A DNA stretch of 42,432 bases from Nitrospirae bacterium JdFR-86 (GCA_002011815.1 MTOV01000024.1:1-42432); one strand, 5' to 3'; shown: positions 7,130-16,549, counted from the stretch's first letter. Notes: a model not told the origin generated them from the sequence alone. Made by a program: numbers and translations.

Positions 7130-7981
7130 GTGCCGATTATGAGTGCTTATGAAAGGAAATACCTGCGTGTAGCTCCGTCACCGGAAAATCCCATAGAGGT
7201 TATATTCAACAAAGAGCAATTAAAGGCATACGCCAGCCAGATAAAGGTTAGAGACATCTGTTTAGGCGGAATAGGGCTGGAAATTCCGAATGCCGAATCC
7301 ATATTACAGCCAGGAACAGTCATCGAATACATTGGCCTTACAATCCCGGAGGAAGGAAAGTGTGTGGTGTCAGGCGTAGTCAAGTATGTAAAAAACAACA
7401 AGTGCGGTATTGCATTCCTCAGGGTCCATGATTACGAGCTCAGAAAAGTTGCACGTTATGTCCATAAAAGAGAACTCGAGATACGAGAGCTTGAAAAATA
7501 CAAAGGCGAAGAAACCTTAGAGACAACAGAGGAAGAAAAAGAGGAAGACAACTACTGTGAACCAGTCGAGCCGGAAAAGAAAACAACCGCTGAAGAACCC
7601 CCTCCGCAGAAGAGCAAAAAAATTCTGATAATTGACGACTCTCCTGCCATACAGGGCACCTACAGCACATTTTTCTCCAAGCACGGATTTGAAGTACTAC
7701 AGGCAAAGGACGGTGCAGAGGGAATTAAAAAAGCAATGGAAACACTGCCTGATATAATACTCATGGACATAAACATGCCCGTGCTGAACGGACATGAAAC
7801 CACAAGGATAATAAAAAGCCATCCGAACACAAACCACATACCTATCGTGATGTTCACAACAGAGAGCGAAAAAGACGCAGTAGTCAGGGCACTGAAGGTC
7901 GGAGCAAAAGACTATATTATTAAGACGATGAATAAAGAATTCGTCCTCGAAAGAATACGGCAATTCCTAGGAGACAAATAA
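7130..7981 (+). CDS. PilZ domain - CheY-like receiver fusion protein
   Basis: The protein has 283 residues. The N-terminal PilZ domain (about 5-110) shows RKYLR at 9-13 and DICLGGIGLEI at 42-52, the latter close to the D-x-S-x-x-G c-di-GMP motif but with Cys for Ser. An acidic Glu/Lys-rich linker (about 115-160) follows. Then comes a receiver domain with DD at 169-170, phospho-acceptor Asp213 in LMDINMPVLNG, TT near 230 and Lys in IIKT. There is no output domain after the receiver, so it probably acts through protein contact, combining c-di-GMP and phosphorelay inputs. GTG at 7130 is chosen because AAAGGT lies 5 bases upstream; ATG 7139 would be too far. The cyclase gene follows 27 bases later. 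Confidence 0.88.
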   Translation: MPIMSAYERKYLRVAPSPENPIEVIFNKEQLKAYASQIKVRDICLGGIGLEIPNAESILQPGTVIEYIGLTIPEEGKCVVSGVVKYVKNNKCGIAFLRVHDYELRKVARYVHKRELEIRELEKYKGEETLETTEEEKEEDNYCEPVEPEKKTTAEEPPPQKSKKILIIDDSPAIQGTYSTFFSKHGFEVLQAKDGAEGIKKAMETLPDIILMDINMPVLNGHETTRIIKSHPNTNHIPIVMFTTESEKDAVVRALKVGAKDYIIKTMNKEFVLERIRQFLGDK

Positions 7982-8008
7982 ACTCGGAAATCCCTCCGGG
8001 GACATCAC

Positions 8009-10111
8009 ATGGCTAAAGGTAAAAACAAAGTCCTGAGGATAATACTTCTAACCGCAGTATCTTTTGCTTTGTCTGCTGGCATTGTTTTCTCCGGCATTCT
8101 CAACACATTTGAACTCAAGGCATACGACCTGCTGTCCAGAAATCTGAACCCTGCTGAACCGCCAGATGATATAGTAATCATAAAGGTTGACCAGCAAAGC
8201 ATAGACGCGCTGAACGCAGAGGGCATCAGATGGCCCTGGCCCAGACAGATGTATGCACCTCTTGTGGACTACTTGTCAGAAGCAGACGCCGTATTTATAG
8301 ACATACTCTTTACCGAACCCTCATCATACGGTGAAGAGGATGACTTAGTCCTGTCCAAGGCGATTAAAAAAGCATCGAATGTATATCTGCCGGTCTTTCT
8401 CACAAACAGGGAAAAAGACCTAAGCGAAAAAGACATGGAATTTCTGGAAAAAATCTCTGTCAAAGGGAAAGTCCCTGCTGCCATGGCATTTAATTCAGTT
8501 GTCACCCCTATAGACGCTTTGAAATTCTCTGTCAGGGGAGCAGGAAATGTAACTATCCCGCCTGACGAGGACGGAGTATACAGAAGAGTGCCCTTAATAT
8601 TTAACTCAGGGGAATATACCATTCCTCATTTCATCCTCAGCTATTTAATAAACGAGGGGAGAATAACCATCAAAGACGGCTCTATTTATATAGACGGCAG
8701 CAAAATCCCTCTCAGGGAACAGGCACTCATGCTCAGATACTTCAGAAAAACCTCACCTTTTCCAGCAATATCTGCTGTTGAAGTCCTCAGGTCATATCTT
8801 GAAAACAGCTTGTCAGGGAATCCCTCTGTTAAAAAAGAATACTTCAGGGGGAAAAAAGTGTTCATCGGACTGACTGCCGCAGGGCTCTATGACCTGAAGC
8901 CAACAGCCGTATCATCCATATCCACAGGAGTAGTAATCCATGCCACCACACTCGAAAACATCATCAACAAGACCTTTATCAAGCCGATAAATAACATCTA
9001 CACTGTCGTATTCATGTTTTTAATCTGTTTCCTCATAAATTTTTCTGTCATAAGATATCATTCCGTATATGCAAATCTTTCTGTATTTCTTATATTGTTT
9101 CTTATTGCCGTATCAATCCCTGCCTTATTATTTAAAAATGCCTTATACATGGGCATAGTCTCTCCTTCTGTTTCACTTGTAGTGGGTTTTATTATTTCAG
9201 CTGCCTACAGTTATGCAACCGAAGGGAAAGAAAGGCGCTTTATCAAAAAGACTTTTTCCCGGTATATGGACAAAAAGATTGTCGAGCACATACTGAAAAA
9301 CCCCGTGCTTATCAAACCTGGAGGACAGAGAAAACACATCACTGTATTTTTCGCTGATATTGCAGGGTTTACGACCATTGCCGAGAAAGTTCCTGCTGAG
9401 GAAACGGCAAAGATTCTTCACACCATACTTAACTCGTTCACAGAGGTAATAATCAGAAACAGCGGTGTCATAGACAAATACATAGGCGACTGTATAATGG
9501 CATTCTGGGGCGCACCTGTTGCTGATGAAAAAGACGAAATAAATGCCTGCCGCTGTGCACTTCAGTGCATGGAGGCGCTTGAAGAAATCAACAGGGCATT
9601 CAGGGCAGAGGGGCTGTCTGAAATAGCCGTCAGAATAGGCATACACTCAGGAGACGCCATTGTGGGTAACCTCGGCAGCGACAGGCTGTTCGACTATACT
9701 GCTGTCGGTGACACTGTTAACCTTGCCTCAAGACTTGAATCCGCAAACAAGCTCTTCAATACACAGATAATCATCAGCGAAGAGACTTTGAAAAAAACAG
9801 ATGACATGTTTTTTACAAGACAGCTTGGCATGCTCGAGGTAAAAGGCAAAAACATTCCTGTAAGGATCTTTGAACTTATTGCTGAAAAGGACAAAATCAG
9901 GCATAATAAAAAAGAACTCGTGGCGATGTTCAATCAAGGAATGGCTTTTTTCAATGAACAGAATTTTGAAAAAGCACTAGGCATCTTCAATAGCATACTC
10001 GAAAAATTTCCTGACGACAGACCTGCAAAGTTCTACAAAGACAAATGTGAACAGCTGATTGCAACCCTTCAGCAGACAGACTGGAATATTATTAAGATGA
10101 GGGAAAAATGA
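8009..10111 (+). CDS. CHASE2-domain class III adenylate/guanylate cyclase
   Basis: The 700-residue membrane sensor has an N-terminal helix (about 9-30), an extracytoplasmic CHASE2 domain (about 35-320; VIIKVDQQSID, RWPWPR), three helices (about 330-400), and a cytoplasmic class III catalytic domain (about 440-620). Metal-binding Asp is in FFADIAGF (near 450) and DKYIGD (near 493); YTAVGDTVNLASRLES carries the Asn and Arg transition-state residues. A short TPR-like tail (FNQGMAFFNEQNFEKALGIFNSIL) ends the protein. It makes cAMP (or cGMP) in response to an unknown signal. The next gene starts 4 bases inside its stop (ATGA), linking it to the SH3-like and M48 genes. Confidence 0.93.
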   Translation: MAKGKNKVLRIILLTAVSFALSAGIVFSGILNTFELKAYDLLSRNLNPAEPPDDIVIIKVDQQSIDALNAEGIRWPWPRQMYAPLVDYLSEADAVFIDILFTEPSSYGEEDDLVLSKAIKKASNVYLPVFLTNREKDLSEKDMEFLEKISVKGKVPAAMAFNSVVTPIDALKFSVRGAGNVTIPPDEDGVYRRVPLIFNSGEYTIPHFILSYLINEGRITIKDGSIYIDGSKIPLREQALMLRYFRKTSPFPAISAVEVLRSYLENSLSGNPSVKKEYFRGKKVFIGLTAAGLYDLKPTAVSSISTGVVIHATTLENIINKTFIKPINNIYTVVFMFLICFLINFSVIRYHSVYANLSVFLILFLIAVSIPALLFKNALYMGIVSPSVSLVVGFIISAAYSYATEGKERRFIKKTFSRYMDKKIVEHILKNPVLIKPGGQRKHITVFFADIAGFTTIAEKVPAEETAKILHTILNSFTEVIIRNSGVIDKYIGDCIMAFWGAPVADEKDEINACRCALQCMEALEEINRAFRAEGLSEIAVRIGIHSGDAIVGNLGSDRLFDYTAVGDTVNLASRLESANKLFNTQIIISEETLKKTDDMFFTRQLGMLEVKGKNIPVRIFELIAEKDKIRHNKKELVAMFNQGMAFFNEQNFEKALGIFNSILEKFPDDRPAKFYKDKCEQLIATLQQTDWNIIKMREK

Positions 10112-10578
10112 ACATTTTAATATCTATCGTCAGCCTGCTTATATTTGTTCTTGCATCCGTCCCTGTGCATGCAAGCACACTAAGAGTCGTTACAAAAGAA
10201 AACGCCATAAGGGAGTACTGTAAATTCTTTTCTCCGGTAAAGCTAAAAGTGCGATATAACGACAGGCTGGATGCAATCTCAAAAGAAGGCGACTGGTTCA
10301 GGGTCAGGTTTAAAGGCATAAAAGGGTGTATTCACAAAACTGCTGTTGAAGAAAAGACATTTACTTTCTCAGGAATATTAGGCTCGAGGACACAGGCGGC
10401 ATCCAGCGATGAAGTGGCTCTGGCAGGCAAAGGATTCAATCCAGAAGTCGAAAACTCTTTTAAGAGCAAATACCCTGAACTTAACTTCCAGACAATCGAC
10501 ATGATAGAAAAATACAAAATACCAGAAGACAAACTTTTAAGGTTCATCAAAAGCGGAGGACTGAATCTACCGCAATGA
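10108..10578 (+). CDS. Exported SH3-like domain protein
   Basis: A 156-residue protein with a signal peptide (about 1-22, ending VHA). The segment 25-80 (VRYNDRLDAISKEGDWFRVRFKGIKGCIHKTAV) has the beta pattern of bacterial SH3 domains, which often bind cell-wall peptides. The remainder (AGKGFNPEVENSFKSKYPELNF) is a segment often seen next to M48 peptidase genes; its function is unknown. It overlaps the cyclase and peptidase genes by 4 bases on each side, so the three are co-translated. Confidence 0.75.
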   Translation: MNILISIVSLLIFVLASVPVHASTLRVVTKENAIREYCKFFSPVKLKVRYNDRLDAISKEGDWFRVRFKGIKGCIHKTAVEEKTFTFSGILGSRTQAASSDEVALAGKGFNPEVENSFKSKYPELNFQTIDMIEKYKIPEDKLLRFIKSGGLNLPQ

Positions 10579-11432
10579 AAAAGACAATATTGCTCTTACT
10601 TGTAATCATCGTCTCTCTGTCTGGGTGCAGAGGGCTTGAGGTAAAAGGCGTATCAAAGCCCATGGATATTCTTGCTTCGTCTATTGTCCCGGTAGCCAAG
10701 GCTGCAAGACCTATATCTGATGAAGAAGAGTATTATCTCGGGCGTGCGGTTGCAGCAAAGATTCTTTCATCCTATCCGCTTTCAAAAGACACAAAGGTAG
10801 TTGAATATGTCAATATGGTCGGGCAGACAATAGCACTACACTCGGATAAACCATATACATACGGTGGTTACCACTTTGCTGTCCTTGAATCCGACGAGAT
10901 AAATGCATTCGCCTGTCCAGGGGGGATAATATTCATCACAAAAGGCACTATAAATGCAACCAGAAACGAAGACGAACTTGCAGCCGTGCTTGCGCATGAA
11001 GTAGCACATATAAACAACCGTGACGGAGTTAAGTCTATTAAACAATCGCGATGGTTGGAAGTAGTAAAGATTATAGGCTCCAAAACAGTAAAAGAAGCCG
11101 GCTCAGAGCGCATACCACGGCTTGTCAAACTCTTTGAAGGTTCAATCAACGATGTGTTCAAAACGCTTGTTGTTACCGGTTACAGCCGGTCTCAGGAATA
11201 CGCAGCAGACACCAAGGCACTGACTTATCTTTCAAGAGCAGGGTATAACCCAAAAGCACTGGAGGACTTCCTTCAGAGACTTTACAGTCAGAACAGAACA
11301 TCACAGCGCGGAATACTTAAAACCCATCCTGCCACAATGAACAGAATCAAAAACGTGAAGAAAAACATGCCGGTAAAAACTGCAGCTATAACACCCGCAA
11401 GAACCAAAAGATTTAACAGAATCGTAAAATAA
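10575..11432 (+). CDS. M48-family metalloprotease lipoprotein
   Basis: The 285-residue protein has a lipoprotein signal with LSGC (Cys18) and an M48 peptidase domain. The zinc site is HEVAH (141-145), with Glu208 in SRSQEYAAD as the third ligand and catalytic Glu142. The length fits the BepA/YcaL/LoiP-like periplasmic proteases without a long TPR tail. These degrade misfolded or mis-assembled outer-membrane proteins. The start overlaps the SH3-like gene by 4 bases; the SH3-like protein may be a partner that guides it to the wall. The next gene is convergent. Confidence 0.92.
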   Translation: MKKTILLLLVIIVSLSGCRGLEVKGVSKPMDILASSIVPVAKAARPISDEEEYYLGRAVAAKILSSYPLSKDTKVVEYVNMVGQTIALHSDKPYTYGGYHFAVLESDEINAFACPGGIIFITKGTINATRNEDELAAVLAHEVAHINNRDGVKSIKQSRWLEVVKIIGSKTVKEAGSERIPRLVKLFEGSINDVFKTLVVTGYSRSQEYAADTKALTYLSRAGYNPKALEDFLQRLYSQNRTSQRGILKTHPATMNRIKNVKKNMPVKTAAITPARTKRFNRIVK

Positions 11433-11465
11433 ATCCTTTCTTATCCGACCTCAAGCAGATAGGTT

Positions 11466-11927
11466 TTATTTCATTTCCTGAATCTTTTTTATTATTGCGG
11501 AAGTTGACATTCCTTCTATATAAGGCAGGCTGTGGGTTTCAGGGACGATATCAGAGCCTACGATTTCCTCGACCTTCCAGTCACCGCCTTTGACAAGCAC
11601 ATCCGGCATCAAAAACTTTATAAGCTCATAAGGTGTAGGTTCATCAAAAAGGGTCACGTAGTCCACCATTTCAAGTGCTGAAACCACCTCTGCTCTCTGC
11701 GCTTCAGGCACTATTGGTCTTCCGGGTTTTATCTCAGATACAGACCTGTCTGTGTTTAATGCGACAACCAGAACATCACCGAGTTTTTTAGCGTCCCTGA
11801 GGTATCTGATATGCCCTGCATGAAGGATATCAAAACAGCCGTTGGTAAAGACTACCTTTTTCCCCTGAGCCCTTGCCTCGTCAAGTGCTGTCTTCAGTTT
11901 ATTCCAGTCAACAATCGTTTCAGCCAT
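11466..11927 (-). CDS. rfaE2: D-glycero-beta-D-manno-heptose 1-phosphate adenylyltransferase
   Basis: The 153-residue nucleotidyltransferase corresponds to the C-terminal half of E. coli Hld[13 protein letters not shown] at 28-39 contains the HxGH ATP site, and [12 protein letters not shown] near the end is the second nucleotide motif (ISTT-like). It makes ADP-heptose for the lipopolysaccharide inner core. The kinase half is not in the window, so it is a separate gene elsewhere. Its start overlaps the Nudix gene by 8 bases. Confidence 0.93.
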   Translation of the reverse strand: MAETIVDWNKLKTALDEARAQGKKVVFTNGCFDILHAGHIRYLRDAKKLGDVLVVALNTDRSVSEIKPGRPIVPEAQRAEVVSALEMVDYVTLFDEPTPYELIKFLMPDVLVKGGDWKVEEIVGSDIVPETHSLPYIEGMSTSAIIKKIQEMK

Positions 11928-12360
11928 TATCCAGAATCATCCTTTTTGCCTTTTCGACTATTTCTCTATCTCCCTTAAAGGCAATCTTATTTATGGCTTC
12001 GTCTATAGGGAACCAGGCTGACTCATCCACCTCCCAGTCATGATTGTCCGTGCTTCCGCTTACATACTGCATGAGATAGAAATAAACGGTCTTTTTGCAT
12101 TTTACATTTTCCTCTTTAATAAAATACCAGTAGGAGATCTGGCCTATCTTTCCAAGTATATTGCCTTTAAGACCTGTTTCTTCTTCTACTTCTCTTAATG
12201 CTGTTTCTTCAGGGGTTTCGCCTTTGTTGACTATGCCCTTTGGAAGACACCACACAGTGCCGCCTTTGACTGCAATCAATGCCACTTCTATACGACCCTT
12301 ATGTTTTCTGAATATAACCCCGCCTGATGAGACCTGAGTCTTAAGCGACGCAGGCTTCAT
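11920..12360 (-). CDS. Nudix hydrolase
   Basis: A 146-residue protein with a complete Nudix box: Gly42, Glu48, Arg56-Glu57, Glu60-Glu61 and Gly63 in the GX5EX7REUXEEXGU spacing. It hydrolyses a nucleoside diphosphate linked to another moiety. [11 protein letters not shown] upstream resembles Ap4A/dNTP-type Nudix enzymes, but the substrate is not determined. It overlaps rseP by 4 bases and rfaE2 by 8, so it sits in the middle of the dxr-rseP-nudix-rfaE2 operon. Confidence 0.9.
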   Translation of the reverse strand: MKPASLKTQVSSGGVIFRKHKGRIEVALIAVKGGTVWCLPKGIVNKGETPEETALREVEEETGLKGNILGKIGQISYWYFIKEENVKCKKTVYFYLMQYVSGSTDNHDWEVDESAWFPIDEAINKIAFKGDREIVEKAKRMILDNG

Positions 12361-13427
12361 GGAGTACCCCTGCCTGTCACAACTCTTATAATATCGTTAT
12401 AAAGGGCAAACGCCATTATTACGATAATTACCGCAAGACCTACTTTCTGTGCCGTTGCCATTGCCCTTTCACTCAAAGGTTTTCTCCTGAAAAGCTCAAT
12501 GCCAAGGAACATAATATGTCCGCCATCAAGCACAGGTATTGGAAGCAGATTAATAACACCCAAGTTTATACTTATAACCGCCATGAATGTGAAAAAATTC
12601 ATCATCCCCCGCGCTGCCTGCTCTCCAGCCATCTGAAGTATGAGTATTGGTCCTCCGATAGTCTCAGCCGGTATAATCCTCTGAATCAGTTTTATGATAG
12701 AGACAACTGTAAGAACTGCTATCTCAACTGTTCTTTTGATGCCAAAATAGAATGCCTCAGGAACGCTATACTTTTTAGTGAACTTATTTCCCAGAGGTCT
12801 TATGCCTATAAGTCCAATTTCCTCTTCTTCGCCGAAGATATTCGTAACTGTTTTCTTCTCAGGGGTTATTGTAAGCTCGATGATTTCGTCATCTCTTTGT
12901 ATTTTGAAATTCAGGCTCTTATTAGGGCTTTCATAGATAATCCCAGTCATTTCTGACCATTCGGTAATCTTAGTCCCCTGTATTTCTATGATTCTGTCGC
13001 CTTTCATAAGCCCGACCTGCTCGGCAGGGGAATCCTTCATGACTTCGCCGACATCAGGGAACAGGGCAGGCACTCCGTAAATAAATATAATTATGAACAG
13101 GACAGATGCAAAAAATATATTGAAGACAGGACCTGACAGCACAATCAAAAACCGTTTCCACACAGGCTGGTAGTTGTATGCCCTTGCCCTGTCTTCTGCG
13201 GTAAGTTCTTCTCCTGGCTCTTCACCGAGCATTTTCACATAGCCGCCTAACGGAACAGCGGATATAAGATATTCTGTGTCTCCGTATTTTTTGCCTACAA
13301 GCTTTGGACCAAACCCGAGGGAAAACTTCAATACCCTTACCTTCATGAGCTTGGCAAAGAGAAAATGCCCGAGTTCATGAACGAATATAAGTATCCCAAG
13401 CAGGACTATCGCTGAAATAAACGTCAT
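12357..13427 (-). CDS. rseP: RseP-type site-2 (M50) membrane metalloprotease
   Basis: The 356-residue intramembrane protease carries HELGH at 17-21 in the first helix and the second zinc motif LDGGH near residue 300 in the third. Between them is one PDZ domain (about 115-205, including DSPAEQVGLMKGDRI), whereas E. coli RseP has two. It cleaves membrane-anchored regulators such as anti-sigma factors and signal-peptide remnants. It begins directly after the dxr stop with no spacer, the dxr-rseP order seen in many bacteria. Confidence 0.94.
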   Translation of the reverse strand: MTFISAIVLLGILIFVHELGHFLFAKLMKVRVLKFSLGFGPKLVGKKYGDTEYLISAVPLGGYVKMLGEEPGEELTAEDRARAYNYQPVWKRFLIVLSGPVFNIFFASVLFIIIFIYGVPALFPDVGEVMKDSPAEQVGLMKGDRIIEIQGTKITEWSEMTGIIYESPNKSLNFKIQRDDEIIELTITPEKKTVTNIFGEEEEIGLIGIRPLGNKFTKKYSVPEAFYFGIKRTVEIAVLTVVSIIKLIQRIIPAETIGGPILILQMAGEQAARGMMNFFTFMAVISINLGVINLLPIPVLDGGHIMFLGIELFRRKPLSERAMATAQKVGLAVIIVIMAFALYNDIIRVVTGRGTP

Positions 13428-14582
13428 TTACCTAACAGCAATGTAATTGATTAGTTCTTGCGCCTTGTTTCTTGCCCAATCGTCTGCTTTAATGACTGCC
13501 TCTATCCCTTCCACATCGGCCTTTTCACAGGAATCCATTGTATTTTTTATTATAGCAGGAATATCGTTAAATCCTATTTTTCCATCGAGGAAAGAGGCTA
13601 CAGCCACTTCATTTGCAGCGTTCAGGACGGCAGGCATAGTGCCTCCGTCCCTTAATGCGTCATATGCATAGGACAGACATGGAAAGCTCTTAAGGTCAGG
13701 ACTTTCAAAGGTAAGTTTTCCTATTGAAGGCAGGTCAAGTGGAGGAACAACATCATCAATTCTTTCAGGATAAGAAAGGGCATAAGCGATTGCAGCCCGC
13801 ATGTCAGGCACTGACATCTGGGCTATTGAACAACCGTCATTGAACTCAACTATCGAATGGATAATGCTCTGAGGGTGTATAAGCACATCTATCCGTTCCG
13901 GTTCGAGGTCGAACAGATAATGCGCTTCTATCACTTCAAGCCCTTTATTCATAAGTGTAGCTGAATCAACTGTTATTTTCTTTCCCATGTTCCAGCTTGG
14001 ATGTTTCAGGGCGTCCTCAGGTGTTACATATTTGAGTTCCTCAACGGTTTTACCGACAAAAGGTCCGCCTGATGCAGTCAGTATAATCCTTCTGAGAAAC
14101 CTGCGATTTCTGCCTTCAAGGCACTGAAGCACTGCACTGTGCTCGCTGTCAACAGGAAGAATCTTCGAACCGCTTGCCCTGGCTTCTCTGATTACGATAT
14201 CGCCTGCGATTACAAGTGTCTCTTTATTGGCAAGACCGATGGTCTTGCCTGCTTTTATAGCAGAAAGCGTAGGCAGCAGCCCTGCAAATCCGACAATAGC
14301 CGACAGGACAAAATCAGAATTTTCATGCGAAGCAACCTGACATAATCCTTCCTGCCCCTGAAGCACAGGAATCTGAACCTTCTTCTTTATCTCATGGGCG
14401 GTCCGCTCATCAGACACTGCAACGACTTCAGGCTTAAACTCCTCTATCTGTCTGAGCAGAAGGTCTACATTCTTGTGCGCCGTAAGTCCGACAACTCTGA
14501 ACTTATCACCATGCCGGGCTATAACATTGAGGGCGCTTCTGCCTATCGAACCTGTAGAACCTAAAATCGTTACACGCTTCAT
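13428..14582 (-). CDS. dxr: 1-deoxy-D-xylulose 5-phosphate reductoisomerase
   Basis: The 384-residue enzyme catalyses the committed step of the MEP isoprenoid pathway, converting DXP to MEP with NADPH. The N-terminal GSTGSIG motif (8-14) binds NADPH, LANKETLV and LPVDSEHSA are the conserved substrate/metal segments, and MNKGLEVIEAHYLF follows. Length and domain order match the family. It opens the four-gene minus-strand operon (dxr, rseP, Nudix, rfaE2) combining isoprenoid, envelope-stress and LPS functions. Confidence 0.97.
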   Translation of the reverse strand: MKRVTILGSTGSIGRSALNVIARHGDKFRVVGLTAHKNVDLLLRQIEEFKPEVVAVSDERTAHEIKKKVQIPVLQGQEGLCQVASHENSDFVLSAIVGFAGLLPTLSAIKAGKTIGLANKETLVIAGDIVIREARASGSKILPVDSEHSAVLQCLEGRNRRFLRRIILTASGGPFVGKTVEELKYVTPEDALKHPSWNMGKKITVDSATLMNKGLEVIEAHYLFDLEPERIDVLIHPQSIIHSIVEFNDGCSIAQMSVPDMRAAIAYALSYPERIDDVVPPLDLPSIGKLTFESPDLKSFPCLSYAYDALRDGGTMPAVLNAANEVAVASFLDGKIGFNDIPAIIKNTMDSCEKADVEGIEAVIKADDWARNKAQELINYIAVR

Positions 14583-14636
14583 AAAAACTATATGTCATTA
14601 TACCTCATCTTTCCCAAACAGGTCAGATTTCATAAT

Positions 14637-14668
14637 AAAAAAACGAAGGCGGCATAAAAAGCCGCCTT
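14637..14668 (-). terminator. Rho-independent terminator of the hsp20 gene
   Basis: On the minus strand AAGGCGGC pairs with GCCGCCTT (14668-14661 with 14653-14646) around a 7-base loop and is followed by CG and a T run (14643-14637). It lies about 30 bases beyond the hsp20 stop. Confidence 0.9.
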
Positions 14669-14696
14669 GAAAATATCAACTAAAAGTACTGAATTA

Positions 14697-15185
14697 CTAT
14701 TCTATCTTTACTTTCTTCCCTTTCTTTTTAGCCTCTTCGGTTTTGGGGATTCTTATCTCAAGCACTCCATTGGTGAACTTTGCCTTTGCCTTTGAACTCT
14801 GCACCTCAGCAGGCAGTGTAAAAGAACGGCTGAAAGAACCGTAAGAGCGTTCAAGCCTATAGTAGTCTTTTCTGTCTATCTTTTCTTCTTTCTTTTTCTC
14901 ACCTGAGATAGTAATCGTATTGTCAGTGATGTTAACGCTAAGGTCTTCTTTCTTCGCTCCCGGCAATTCGGCTTTGACAACAACTGTGTCTTTGTCTTCA
15001 AAAATATCAACCGAAGGATATGTTATATCCAGCTCTTCAGGCCACTTTATGCTTGGCCACCAGACAGGTCCGAACCTTCTTCCGAAGAAGCGTTCAAAAA
15101 GCCTGTCCATTTCATCAAAAATCGAAGGCATCCAGCCTGGTTTGTACGGTACCACTTCTTTTTCCTTCGCCTTTCCTTTTGCCAT
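14697..15185 (-). CDS. Hsp20/alpha-crystallin small heat-shock protein
   Basis: The 162-residue chaperone has a hydrophobic N-terminal arm (SIFDEMDRLFERFFGRRFGP) and a central alpha-crystallin domain (about 52-145): VDIFEDKDTVVVKAELPG, EDLSVNITDNTITISGEKK, and the A-x-x-x-N-G-V-L signature as FTNGVLEIRIP. The Lys-rich tail lacks a clear I-x-I motif apart from IRIP. It prevents aggregation of unfolded proteins. A GGAGG site precedes the ATG. It stands alone, with its own terminator. Confidence 0.95.
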   Translation of the reverse strand: MAKGKAKEKEVVPYKPGWMPSIFDEMDRLFERFFGRRFGPVWWPSIKWPEELDITYPSVDIFEDKDTVVVKAELPGAKKEDLSVNITDNTITISGEKKKEEKIDRKDYYRLERSYGSFSRSFTLPAEVQSSKAKAKFTNGVLEIRIPKTEEAKKKGKKVKIE

Positions 15186-15320
15186 ACCTGCCTCCTTATG
15201 GCTTTCTGTTAATACAACATATCATCCGCTAGACACAACGATGCTGACTTCCCACCCCCTTCCCGTTCGGTCTCTAAAAGAAATCATATCACAATGTCTA
15301 TCTCATGAGAACTGCAACTT

Positions 15321-16526
15321 TTATCCACTTTTTCTTATGGCTTCGTAAGGGGATATCCCTGATGCCCTGACAATAGGATAAGAAGTCGCAACCAGTCCGG
15401 AGGCGAGTGCAAACGCCAGCACTGCCAGCATAAGAAGCAAAACATAAGCTAAAGATGGAAAAAGAAAAGGCACATTAAAAAACACTCTGAGCATGTTCTG
15501 AAAACTCAAAATAAAAACAATACCGCAGACTATTCCTGCGATACCTCCCGCACTTGAAAGTAGAAAAACCTCATTAATGAAAATACCTAAAATGTCTTTT
15601 CTTTTTGCACCCATTGCCCTTAGAAGCCCTATCTCCTTTGTTCTTTCATCCACAGAAAGAGAATACAGAACCCCTATCATGATAAGACTGACAATCCACT
15701 GTATGACACCGGCAGCAACTGTTGATTTCACCGGCACAGCCAGGTTATGTCTTGCAGTTCTCAGGACATCGCTTGCAAGGACGACTTTAAGTTCCGGCAG
15801 GGCGTATTCTATTCTTAAAGCCACCTCTTCGTGTCTGACATCCTGGTCAAACCTGAGGAGTACTGCAGATATTTCATCAGGTTTTATACGGAGGGTCTTC
15901 AAGGCGTTTTCTTCTGACCCTGCTATCATCTGTCTCACACCATTCATGGGAATGAACACAGAGCTGTCTATAAATTTCATTCCTGTGGGCTCGAGTTTTC
16001 CTGCTATAAGGAACTCTTTTCCGTAAAACTTTATTCTTCCGCCTGGCTCTGCAAGTATATTCGTGCCTATTATTACTTCGTTGTCAGAGAGCTTTTTTTT
16101 CAGAGTTTCTCTCAGCCACGGGGAAATCGTAAAGTCTTTTTCAGGGTCAAACCCTATGAGCATTGTATCCGAAACTGTACAGCAGGAAAGCGGTGCTGAA
16201 ATGACAAAAAGCTGCGAAGCAGTAGCGGCAACGCCTTTTATATTTCTTAGCTTTTCTTCCACATCAGCCTTCATGTAAAAGGCAGAAGGTCCTCCTGAAA
16301 GGAGAATGCCTTTTGTATCTTCCTGCCATCCCTGAGGCACTACCAGCGCATCGGCTCCAAGACGCGCCCTGCCCTTCTCAATACTGTTGTTCACAGAGAG
16401 ATATATAATCGTAAGGGCAAACAGCATTCCTGACAGGGCTGCTATACCGAGCAATATTGCTACAGTCCTTACAGGCTTCTGCTTAAGGTTCTTTACTGCA
16501 ATTTTAAAGGCACTCAAACTTGCAAT
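15321..16526 (-). CDS. FtsX/MacB-type ABC transporter permease
   Basis: The 401-residue protein has one N-terminal helix (about 20-42), a periplasmic MacB-like domain (about 45-265), and three C-terminal helices with the cytoplasmic ERTKEIGLLRAMGAKRKDI segment typical of FtsX/MacB/LolC permeases. I choose an ATT start at 16526 because AGGAG (16539-16535) sits 8 bases upstream; the first ordinary alternative, TTG 16517, is 17 bases away. No ATPase gene is adjacent. DsrE and DUF134 genes lie immediately upstream. Such permeases occur in the Campylobacter-type DUF2318/FTR1 iron cluster and PLSCCTVSDTMLIGFDP may mark this subgroup, but the link to 2883-4259 is only inference. Confidence 0.8.
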   Translation of the reverse strand: MASLSAFKIAVKNLKQKPVRTVAILLGIAALSGMLFALTIIYLSVNNSIEKGRARLGADALVVPQGWQEDTKGILLSGGPSAFYMKADVEEKLRNIKGVAATASQLFVISAPLSCCTVSDTMLIGFDPEKDFTISPWLRETLKKKLSDNEVIIGTNILAEPGGRIKFYGKEFLIAGKLEPTGMKFIDSSVFIPMNGVRQMIAGSEENALKTLRIKPDEISAVLLRFDQDVRHEEVALRIEYALPELKVVLASDVLRTARHNLAVPVKSTVAAGVIQWIVSLIMIGVLYSLSVDERTKEIGLLRAMGAKRKDILGIFINEVFLLSSAGGIAGIVCGIVFILSFQNMLRVFFNVPFLFPSLAYVLLLMLAVLAFALASGLVATSYPIVRASGISPYEAIRKSG

Positions 16527-16530
16527 CCAA

Positions 16531-16548
16531 AATTCTCCTAAGAGAATT
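16531..16548 (-). promoter_or_regulatory. Hairpin covering the ribosome-binding site of the FtsX-type permease
   Basis: AATTCTC (16531-16537) pairs perfectly with GAGAATT (16542-16548) with a 4-base loop. On the minus-strand RNA the AGGAG site lies partly in the loop and partly in the 3' arm, so folding would restrain ribosome access to the permease start. Confidence 0.45.
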
Positions 16549-16549
16549 G

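Noticed and set aside
12516-12956. 146-aa plus-strand frame
   Set aside because: Antisense shadow of rseP, with no recognisable domain and no ribosome site.
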